Assembly: GCF_028009165.1 (NCBI RefSeq)
Contig: NC_079242.1
Span: 3,906,001-3,970,000 of the forward strand
Source: Akanthomyces muscarius
Taxonomy: Eukaryota; Ascomycota; Sordariomycetes; Hypocreales; Cordycipitaceae
DNA: 64,000 nucleotides
Direction: 5' to 3'
The position numbers and the translations under genes were made by a program. Below, in pieces: positions 22,982-31,970 of this stretch. The notes below the pieces were generated by a model. That model made no database searches. It was given only the letters and a program-made list of their open reading frames with translations, and was not told the DNA's origin. Position 1 is the stretch's first letter. Each line of letters starts with the position of its first letter.

Positions 22982-24537
22982 TCACGCTCTCGTCACAGGC
23001 CCGCGCGGTGGAGAGTGTAGAATGTCGTCACCCAGACCGGCGAAGCCCTCGCGCTGCACCTTCAACGTAGCCAAGTCGACCGCAAAGCGCACACAGCGAC
23101 GCGCATCCCAAGGCGCATTCTCGTCGCTACCTGTAGTCAATCCGTGAAGCATTCCGGCAATAAAGGTATCTCCTGCTCCCACAGAGCTATATTTTTCGGC
23201 TTATGTTAGCTGCTTTGGGCTCTTTTGTCTCATCCATGGCGGGTGCCTAAGTCGTTTCTTTTCTCTTATTCTCGCTTATGTGACAGACGCCCCCCCATCA
23301 ATCTCCTCGCAATCGGTGGGGGAAAGGATGGAGAAAGAAAGAAAAAAAAGGAAAGAGAGACATACTCTACTACGGTAATCTCGTCAGGCTGCTGCTCGAC
23401 GGGACAGTGAATCTGGTCTCCGGACAAGTGAGACACTGCATAGGCGCCCCCAGCTCCCCAAGGGCACAGGGACAGGGATCTGAATAACGGCGCATGGTTA
23501 GATTTGTAAAGGACTGCAGCTGATTGCAAGGGCACAAAGAAAAGGAAGCACGGAACGTACGCTTGCCCTCTGGGCTCGGTCGTCAGACAAGCCATTGCGG
23601 AATCGTACCCGCTCTCCTGTATTTAACAATGCGAATTAAAAATCAGAACTGTACGTCAACGAGGAACCCCGTCTCACAAAGGGTCATGTTGTGTAATTAT
23701 TTGTTCGCTCGCGACATACCTCTGCCCACACTTTGGAGTAGAAGACAACATCTGCCTCGGCAGCCAGCTCACGCAGGCCTTCTCTCCCTGGCTTCTCGAC
23801 CTCGACGCTGATTTTGGATCCTGGCAGGAGGTGGCGCAAGACCCGAATACACTCAAGCGTGGTTTCCGGTATGCGACCCTAGTTGCATGACATTAGATGA
23901 GACTCCTTCTTCTCACGGGAATCCTCAGGTTGCACTGGGAGTCTGGGGCTGGCAATAGTTTCCCCCCATCTCTCCCTGAGCATCTGTGATGCGTACCTCA
24001 AAGTGCCACCAAGACTTGCCCTCGGTTTCGAAATCACGAGCGATGGCCTCAAACTCTGCGACAGTCATTTCGTCGAGCGCGTTGTAGTTGACAAGCGTTC
24101 GGCTGCCCGTCTCCATGCTTCGTATGATGTAGCTGCTCGCCGCCTCGGTGGCTTCCTCGCGGTAGAGGCAGTGCTTGAAGCTAACGATCGTGTCATCACC
24201 AAACGACTGCATCACTTGCTGTGCCGCTCGACCGTCCTGCTTTGGTAGACATGCGACCAGATGCAGGCGGTTTCTTGAGGAAATTTGCCGGGCACCTTTA
24301 TCATCGCCGTGACGCACGGTAAGCTGCTGGAGGACTTCTAGCGAGTTTGCACAGTTGCCACCGCGTCTTGTCTCCAGATTGGAGGCTCGTAGTTTTGTGT
24401 CCTCCTCTGGGTAGTGTGGTACGCTAAGTTGCGCAGGCGAGGTCAGCGTCCGATCAATCAAAACGACGTGCGCAGGGGGGACAGACTTACTTTAAGATGG
24501 TATCCAAGTAGCAGGCCCCTACCATGACGATCTCCAT
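22982..24537 (-). CDS. PfkB-family sugar kinase, ketohexokinase-like, 335 aa
   Basis: Six exons (minus): 24491-24537, 23997-24423, 23720-23878, 23561-23616, 23366-23479, 22982-23186; all junctions keep frame. PfkB enzymes phosphorylate sugars or nucleosides with ATP in the cytosol. The start MEIVMVGACYLDTIL gives the usual first strand. RGGN at residues 36-39 is the substrate-side glycine motif, preceded by the YPEEDTKLR pattern typical of ketohexokinases (compare human KHK, where YP.ED precedes RGGNA.NS). The second PfkB signature with the catalytic Asp is SVGAGDTFIAG (about residues 269-279), formed across the last intron. SLCPWGAGGAYA matches the strand that leads into the nucleotide site. 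The substrate cannot be read from sequence; fructose is the best guess. Head-to-head with the NAD kinase gene. Confidence 0.9.
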
Positions 24538-25382
24538 GTTTGCGGTGTTGATGTGCCCTCAATCTCTGTTGCAACGCCACGGATATTGCTGCGAGTGTTG
24601 GAGCTGTCGCCCCGCGCGACTTTGAGAGACGCCGTCCGAAACCGGCTTCAGCAAATCCTGGGGCTACAGCGCTAGGACATGGTTACACAGGCTATATTAT
24701 ACCACGACAAGAATTATGCCAAGTAAATAGACATTAAAACTTCCCTAAAATCGGTCCTCTCTATGCTTCGCGATTTTCGGTGTCGGCTTTGTTATGACGT
24801 AGCCTACCCTAGAGGAGCCCATGCAAACGAGCACCTGGAAATATATACAGCGCGAGGCAGAGTGACGGATAAAAACCATGCGTAATTCTTTTGGTAGATA
24901 GTACATATATAGTTACTATCACATTGGGCTTCAATAGGCATCTGTAGAAGCTGCCTGTCATAACTGATGCCTGCTAGGATGACAGCAGCGCAGTGCGAAA
25001 CCGACGGCCACAGCCAGAATAACAAAAGTCCTCGACGGGTCATGGAACCATATCTTTCAAATGTAGGCATCTATCAGTATCTTAGTACATCTAATGCCGC
25101 TCTCCTGCAGCCAATTTGATCTGGGAAGCCACAAAGACGACTGCCCCGCGTCATCACAAGCTCTGAGCTTTTTGGTGGGGTTCAATGCGACACATGTGGC
25201 TAGCTACGGGCTTTTGCTTCAAAGTCAAACCTTCCCTGGCAACATATTCTGCACTGCTGATACAAGGAGAAATACCTGGTCTCGGCCGGACCGCGCGACT
25301 GCATTAATTCGTACCGATTTATACTAGGCGACTGCGCGATAGCTCAGGGCAGCCCCTCCCGGCGACCGCGGACCCAAGCAGG
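24538..25382. promoter_or_regulatory. Shared divergent promoter region, PfkB kinase / NAD kinase
   Basis: 845 bases between the two divergent start codons. The central part (about 24690-24930) is AT-rich. No open frame of note. Both 5' UTRs and promoters must lie here, so shared regulation is possible. Confidence 0.6.
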
Positions 25383-27384
25383 ATGGAGGCGGACAAGATC
25401 CCGAGCAAGGAGGACAACTCGAAACCGACAAATAAGCAGCCCGATCTGGTATTTGAGGACTGCTCCGATGGCAGTGGTGACGAGGACTGCAAGGCGGTCG
25501 AGGTTCGTGCTTGTTCCGTATTCCACTGCGATTGGAGACCGGCAACTTGGCGATGCGTGGAATTTTGATGCTAATGCTGCGGCAATGTGCTTGGCATAGG
25601 TTGTGTTCGATCCCAGCAACCCATATAGACGAAAATCATCCCTTGTGTCATCAGAGCACCCATCACGGAACTCAATCACCGTCCAGCGCAGACAAGGCAT
25701 GGTGCAGCAGTACCTCGAAAGCCAGCGACACGGCAGCGAACCCCAGTCCGCGAAATCATACCGAGCGCACCCTGTTTTAGGCAGCGCAGGCTCCCAGATC
25801 GACGGATCCATGCTTGCGCCAACTTCGGCCCCGGATAACACGTCGCTGACGAGTAGCAACGCGCACGGCACGGAGAGGCGCAATTCTCGCGCCGTCGTTG
25901 ACCCCTCGAGCCTCGAAAGCGGCGAGATTGGCCAGTCCGACCAGCAAGACTGGACTCGCGAGATGCTGCGCAGCGCGTCCGAGGTCGATTTCATCGCCAT
26001 GCAGAAGAAACATCACCAGACTACGACAGCGGACAACCGCGAACACCCGTCGCGCATGCTCACCAAAAAGCAGCTGAGCGACATGGCCTGGGGCGTACGG
26101 GAGCTAAGCAGACGGCTCAGCAGTATGCGCATACGGGTTCGGGTCAAATCGATACTAATCTTGACGAAGATTTACGACCAGGATTTGATACCCAACACGC
26201 GAGAGCTGGCATCTTGGCTGCTAAGCGTAGACCGCAACGTCAAATACACCGTGTACGTTCAGGACAAGCTTCGAGATAACAAAAAGTTCAACTTGGACGG
26301 GCTCATCAACGACATATGCAAGAAAAACTTGGAAACAGACCCCAGCTTGGACCAGGACCAAGCACACGAAGACGTCAAGAGGAGACTGCGCTTCTGGGAT
26401 GAGGACATGTGTCGCACCCGGCCACACATTTTTGACTTTGTCATTACGCTCGGCGGCGACGGCACCGTGCTCTACGCAAGCTGGCTGTTCCAGCGCATCG
26501 TGCCTCCAGTGCTCAGCTTTGCGCTGGGCAGCCTCGGGTTCCTGACAAAGTTTGACTTTGAGGAATATGCGCCGACGCTCACCTCGGCGTTTACAAAAGG
26601 CGTAACCGTCAGTCTGCGGCTGCGATTTGAAAGCACTGTCATGCGCAGTATCCGGCGCAAGAAGACTGCTTCCGAGCAGCTCGATGGTCTGACGATGGGG
26701 GAGGGCGGCGGCGCTGTGAGCGAGGACGAGGACGAGGACGAGCAGCACAAGAAGCGAGATCTGGTGGAAGAGCTCATTGGCGAGGAGCGAGAAGATGCGC
26801 ACACACACCGACCGGACGGAACGTTTGAGATTCTCAACGAAGTCGTCGTCGATCGCGGGCCGAATCCAAGTATGTATTTTCCCTAAATGATACAAAGGAG
26901 TAGCTGCAGAAAAGAAGCTAACGAGACGCTCTCCGCAGCCATGTCCGTCACGGAAGTTTTTGGCGACGACGAGCACTTTACCTCGATCCTCGCCGACGGC
27001 ATCTGCGTGTCCACGCCGACAGGATCGACAGCCTACAACCTCGCGGCGGGCGGGTCGCTGTGCCACCCGGAGAACCCCGTGATGCTCGTGACGTCGGTTT
27101 GCGCGCACACGCTGTCCTTTCGGCCCATTATCTTGCCCGACACGATTGTGCTGCGCGTCGGCGTGCCGTACGATGCGCGCACGTCGTCGTGGGCCAGCTT
27201 TGACGGCCGCGAGCGCGTCGAGCTCAAGCCCGGCGACTACGTGACGATCAGTGCGAGCCGCTTCCCCTTTGCGTCGGTGCAGACCGAAGGCCGGCGGAGC
27301 GAGGACTGGGTGAATAGCATCAGCGGCAAACTGGGGTGGAACACGCGGCAGAAACAGAAAGGGTTCAAGGACTGGGATAAATGA
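25383..27384 (+). CDS. NAD(+) kinase (ATP-NAD kinase), 611 aa
   Basis: Phosphorylates NAD to NADP using ATP, the only de novo source of NADP. Exons 25383-25502, 25600-26869 and 26939-27384; all junctions keep frame. The diagnostic LGGDGTVLYAS (GGDGT at residues 325-329) supplies the catalytic Asp, and TPTGSTAYNLAAGG (about 489-502) is the second conserved block; SLGFLTKF lies between them. The first 180 residues are Ser/Gln-rich and probably disordered, with no clear mitochondrial presequence, so the protein is more like yeast Utr1/Yef1 than Pos5. An acidic insert of about 40 residues (SEDEDEDEQHKKRD, around residue 420) interrupts the domain before DGTFEILNEVVVDRG. The second intron splits the Thr codon in NPTMSVTEVFGDD. 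Confidence 0.95.
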
Positions 27385-28530
27385 GGCCCCTGAAAGGAGG
27401 AAAGGGGGGGGAGGCGTATCTTGCATATAGACGGGAGGCTGGAGGACATTATTTTCGCTCTGGCTTGATATACTCTGTAAAGTTTATTTTTCAGGCGCGG
27501 GCAACGAATATTACGTGCATGGATGTCTGGTCATTTGACTCATATAAGCATATATTGTAATTGCTACATGGGTCTTGAGTCTGGACTCTTCAATGGCCAA
27601 AGAATGCATTGCAAAAGTTTTTCGACCTTCATTCCCATTTGTTCTCATAATGAATCCGTTTCTGCAGAGCAGGTGGCCAGCTACATCGGACGTACGACCG
27701 CCCGCAATGCTATAGCACCCCCGTAGACCCAACCCTTGTCGAATCCGTGCTTAGATGATTCCTTCCTGAAAAGACGCGAATTTTCAAAGGGACCTCCTAG
27801 TATGGGGAAAAACATATTGCCAGTTGCTACGGAGGTCGCCTTCAATATAACTGCGTCCCGCGAAGCCAAAGATTTGACAAGAATTCAACAGAGGCAGGTA
27901 CATAACAGTACCACAAGCGCTATGAGACGCACCCAGAGAATAAGATGACAGCGTCTTAGTAGAAAGCTCGTACATATGAGGGCTTCCTGAAGCAGTAAAA
28001 TCCTCCTGTACTTCAGTGACCCTCACTGTAGTAAGAAGTACACTAATGTATCCTCTAGGTACCATAGTCAGAACTAGATTCTAGTGTGGACACTTATTTT
28101 GAGGGCGACCTCTGTAGATACCGAGGCCTTCTACAGATAGCTACTCAGGGCTATCTACATTATGATGAAACACCTAAAAAGTACTAGGAAATTATTTAGG
28201 GTCTATTGTTTTGCTTCTGAAGAGACTTTAGCTTAGCTCTAGTATTCATGGCTAATTGTTTCTACGGCCTAGTTTGACCGACGATGTATTCCCTCCTATT
28301 TTGCCTCCATAGTATAAAGCCATTCAGCCGGGGCGAAAGTTTAAACCTGGCCTCGAAATTCTATCTACGCCATTTTGCGATCTCGACCGCTATACGAGAT
28401 ATTAGCCCGCCAACGTTGCACAACACAAATTCCAGAAATCAATTTCTTTCTCAAAGGCAAGCCGTCAGTTGTTTTCCATATCAGGAACCACACGAAGATC
28501 ACCAAAGCAACGTTCTTCTATTACCTCAGC
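27385..28530. other. AT-richer intergenic with nested inverted repeats
   Basis: Begins with the NAD kinase 3' UTR, then becomes visibly AT-rich from about 27,450 on. It holds overlapping inverted repeats at 28112-28158 and a TCTAGGTACC motif near 28056. No intact gene. It could be the remains of a mobile element or of sequence mutated together with the relic at 28531. Confidence 0.55.
28112..28158. repeat. Nested inverted repeats (possible element remnant)
   Basis: CTGTAGA (28112-28118) pairs with TCTACAG (28130-28136), and AGATAGC (28135-28141) pairs with GCTATCT (28150-28156). The outermost GTAGATA/TATCTAC also pair. Such short, overlapping palindromes can mark small inverted-repeat elements, but no target-site duplication was found. 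Confidence 0.5.
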
Positions 28531-30150
28531 ATGAATGTACTTTTAATCGGCAAAGGTGGCAGGGAACACGCCCTAGTGTGGAGGCTGCCACAATGCTCAT
28601 CAGTCCAGCACGTATCTGTCGCGCCAGGTAATGGTGGCACAGCAGCGCTGCCTGGCGTAACAAATTTGGAAGGCATTGGCGATTATGCTGAGTTGGCGCA
28701 AAAGGGTGAGGAGCTTGGCATACTCATGTACGACGTGCTGCTTGTTTCCAGTAGCAGAGCATTCAGCTGGTCATCCCCGGCCCAGACAATGTCGTTGTGG
28801 ATGGCGTACAAGCTTTCTTCAAGGAAAGTGAGTTTGGTAGCATGATCACAGCACTAAGCCTCGTCACATATGGCTCTATTCTAACATGGTCTTAAGAGGA
28901 AATTCCTTGCTTTTGCCGTAGCAAAGCTGCCGCCGAGCTGGAAGGCTCAAAAGCTTACGCGAAGGCGTTTATGAGCAAATATTCGACCCCGACGGCCCGC
29001 TATGAACATTTTCAATCATCGGCGAAAGACTATATGGAAGGATTAAGTGAGAGCATTGTCATCAAAGTGGATGGCCTTGCGGCCGGTAAGGGCGTCGTGC
29101 TTCCTGAGAATCGCCAAGAAGCATAACTCGAGTTACGCGAGATGATGCTGGAGAACAAATTCGGACCCGGACAGTCTGTAATCATCGAGGAACGTCTCCA
29201 AGGACCCGATATCAGCGTCCTCACATTCTCTGATGGTGTATAATTCAAGTCACTCCCTCCTGGGCAGGCCCACCAACGAGTTTTTGACGGCAACTGCGGA
29301 CCAAATACAGGAGGAATGGGAGTGTATGCTCCCGTTCCGCTTGTCAGCCAAGCCCAGATGCAAGAGATTGAGAAGGTAATAATCTAGCCTACTTTGGAGG
29401 GCATGAGATTAGAAGGTATTATCAAAGTCTTCTGACCCTCGCGTCAAACCCCGAGGATACTGGGCGATCACTCTTTTCGTTTCGGTAGGCCGACCCTGCG
29501 TCCGAATGCTCTTCATAGGATCTTCGAGCCCACGATCGAATCCATTCATAGCGAAGGTTTGACAATTTTCTATGTATAAGAACGATGATGAAAATTATTT
29601 TAGGGCACGTATTTGTCGGCCTCATTTGCGTCGTCTTGTCATGACTACGCAGGGCCCGAAGCTGCTCGAATACAACACACGATCCGGCGGCCCAGAAGCG
29701 CAAACATTGTTGCCTTTTCTCCATGAGCATTCTGACTTGGCCGAAATAATGCTCTCAAGCATCAATAATAAGCTCGATGGCGTCCATTTGGGGTTCAAGA
29801 GCATGTCTGGTGTGTCTGTGGTGCTGGCCTCGAGAGGTTATCACGACTCTCTGGAGATGGGGAAAGATATCACGATCCACGCCATGTCTCCAGGTGAATT
29901 AAAATCCCAGTCTCACGGACGGCTCACGGCAGATAATCTTAAAATAGGCATTTTAAATTTTCGCGCTGGGACGAAATGGCATGCTGGTGCTTTTTACACA
30001 AATGATGGACGGTTAATAACAGTTGTGTATATTCGTGACGACTTTCAGGAAGCCTTAGACACAGGGTATAAGGCTGTCGACAGCATTGAATTTGACGGTA
30101 AGCATCTTCGCAAAGATATAGGTCAAATGGTATTATCTAAGATGAAATAA
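28531..30150 (+). pseudogene. Decayed stand-alone GAR synthetase (phosphoribosylamine-glycine ligase) gene
   Basis: GAR synthetase joins glycine to phosphoribosylamine in de novo purine synthesis; in fungi it is normally the N-terminal half of the bifunctional Ade5,7 protein. Here the order of GARS landmarks is intact: MNVLLIGKGGREHAL (28531), [73 protein letters not shown], then GPKLLEYNTRSGGPEAQTLL and SDLAEIML. The reading frame is broken: stops TAA at 29124 and 29241 and probably TAG at 29385, a frame change between the N-terminal block and LVIPGPD (about 28705-28757), and more between about 29390 and 29650. The Asp of the usual RFGDPE motif is Gly. No AIR synthetase half follows; the last frame stops at 30150. 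It is best read as a dead duplicate or a relic of a separate GARS gene. Confidence 0.85.
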
Positions 30151-30631
30151 CTATTCAAGGTGCCTTTGACATCTCCAATCTCCTTGCCTTGTCGCCCGCA
30201 CGCGAGCGCTGTAACATGTCGGTGCGATTCTGTAGATTCTAGGCTGTCCGGCCTGTTGTAGCTTAGCGCCCGGCGGCTTAAACTCCCAACCTTTAACCAC
30301 ACTAAAATAGATAACTTAGAGCGCAAGTACCCTAGGTACTTGGCCCGCTCACCTATCCTAGGTAGGTACTTCTCTCAGTGGGATCCCTGTAGAAGGCAGC
30401 TGGAAGCCGCTAAAGCTATCGCAGCTTTTAGTTGCTCTGTCCACTAACCCAGCCTGTATCAAATTCCTAGGTATTGTGACTCTGTAATTTTGTTCTAGGT
30501 ACTTGATGTAACTGACCTGGTGTAGCCCCCTGGATCGTGTCTTTGGCTTCTGCACGCGTCTCAACTCAAACTCTGCCCGCATATAATATACATAAGACAC
30601 TTGTCAATCGAGTGAATACACCAAGCCCAAA
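30151..30631. other. Promoter-side region of the EBP-like gene with CCTAGGTA repeats
   Basis: Perfect CCTAGGTA at 30331, 30357 and 30466, and a near copy TCTAGGTA at about 30494, all within 170 bases. The EBP-like gene 5' UTR should occupy the right end. No open frame of note. Confidence 0.6.
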
Positions 30632-31450
30632 ATGAGCTCGTCCACCGCCGCCGCCGCCTCCTCTCTGCCCCCCGACCTGTTCGACACCACGACGCTCGTG
30701 TCGCTCACCGCAGCGGCCAGCATCGTCGTTGTCGCCTACGCCGTCTCGCGCCGGGCCCTCGCCGCGTCCACGTCGACGGCGCTACGCTTCCTCTTCATCT
30801 GGCACCTGGCGGACGCGCTGTGCCACTTCATCCTCGAGGGCAGCTTCCTGTACCACTGCTTCTTCTCGTACGTCGAGGCCGGGGCGCCCGCGGCGGCGGG
30901 GCTCGTGGCGACGCCGTTCAACTACCTCGGGCACGGCGCGGCGCGCGTGTACGGCCCACAGGCGGGCGCCGCCGGCAACCCGTTTGCGCAGCTGTGGATG
31001 GTGTACGCGCGCGCGGACAGGCGCTGGGGCGGCGCCGACCTGGGCGTCATCAGCCTCGAGCTGCTGACCGTCTTCTTCGACGGGCCCGTGGCGCTGTACG
31101 TCGCGTACCTGATTGCGAAGAGGGACCCCAAGGCGAGCTTCTGGATGATTGTGCTGGCTACGTGCGAGCTGTACGGAGGTAAGTTGGCGTGCAATGGCGG
31201 CCGGTGTGGTGCGGCGACGGAGCAAGATGAACGGTGGTTGAGCTGACTGTGTGTATTAGGCTTCATGACCTTTTGCCCCGAGTGGCTCACTGGTAATGTG
31301 AACCTGGATGGCAGCAACTTCATGTACATGTGGGTGTACCTCGTCTTTTTCAATATGCTGTGGGTTTTTATTCCGCTGTATGCTGTATGGTACTCGTACA
31401 TCGACATCTCTCACGCGTTTGCTGTTCGTGCGTCAAAGAAGGGTCAGTAG
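30632..31450 (+). CDS. EBP/EXPERA-domain sterol isomerase-like membrane protein, 245 aa
   Basis: Exons 30632-31178 and 31260-31450; the junction reads LYGGFMTF. Family members catalyse sterol delta8-delta7 isomerisation in the endoplasmic reticulum or act as EBP-like relatives. Visible hallmarks: four to five hydrophobic helices, the His/Glu-rich active-site helix FIWHLADALCHFILEG (about residues 53-68), the following FLYHCF, WMVYARADRRW, and VISLELLTVFFDGP carrying the conserved Glu and Asp. A final hydrophobic helix is YMWVYLVFFNMLWVFIPLY. The tail ends RASKKGQ, a lysine-containing cytosolic end compatible with ER retention. Fungi usually rely on the unrelated ERG2 isomerase, so this may act on another sterol or be an EBP-like paralogue. 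The exon is very GC-rich compared with its flanks. Confidence 0.85.
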
Positions 31451-31705
31451 ACGAGGATGTGTTCTCAGGTTTGCGTTCTGCAGACGAGCATGTCGGAGAA
31501 AGTTGGCGATGTACACTGCGACACACGCTGGTGAGCAGTGGAAATATTACTGTTAAGTTGATATACAAAAATCACGCTGCCATGTAAACCAATGTGCCAA
31601 AATATTATGTCATTGAGACTAAGGTAGGGTATTCATATCTCTCTATAGCAATCGAGAACAAGTCATTCCTAGCAATATCCTTCGCCGATGTATTGATCGT
31701 CGAAT

Positions 31706-31970
31706 TTAGATCTGCTGCTTGTGGCCCTCGGCCTTGGCGTCGTGGCCAGACTCCTTGGCCTTGTCGCCCATGGCGTCCTTGGCGGCTCCGAGACTGGATA
31801 TAAATGTTAGCCAGGGCGATTGTGCACTTTTGGATTATAGATGCTTACCGGGTACCGACACCGGCGTTGCTGTCCTTGGCAACCTCCTTGTTGGCCTCCT
31901 TGCTGGTACCGGCAGTGGCCTTCTGGACCTGCTCGGAAACGTAGTTGGCACCCTGCTTGATGGAATCCAT
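31706..31970 (-). CDS. grg-1: Glucose-repressible protein Grg1/CCG-1 homologue, 69 aa
   Basis: Exons (minus) 31849-31970 and 31706-31793. The product starts MDSIKQGANYVSEQVQKA and contains KEANKEVAKDSNAGVGTR, the signature of the Neurospora grg-1/ccg-1 family, then Ala/Lys/Asp-rich repeats and a His-Lys-Gln-rich end. It is hydrophilic, lacks a signal peptide and resembles small stress-protective LEA/CsbD-like proteins. The Neurospora gene is induced by glucose exhaustion, stress and the circadian clock; the molecular function is unknown. A TATA box lies upstream at 32085-32092 and the leader is A/C-rich, typical of a strongly transcribed gene. Convergent with the EBP-like gene, with 255 bases between the stop codons. 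Confidence 0.95.

Noticed and set aside
26221..27426. 401-codon antisense frame over the NAD kinase
   Set aside because: Overlaps the conserved catalytic exons in antisense and reads through the intron; a composition shadow.
27950..30150. Intact intron-rich GARS gene
   Set aside because: I tried GT-AG introns to remove the frame changes near 28705-28757 and the stops at 29124 and 29241; none restores one frame, so pseudogene is the better call.
30782..31225. Arg/Glu-rich antisense frame over the EBP-like gene
   Set aside because: Composition is what GC-rich codons give in antisense; the plus frame has the family motifs.
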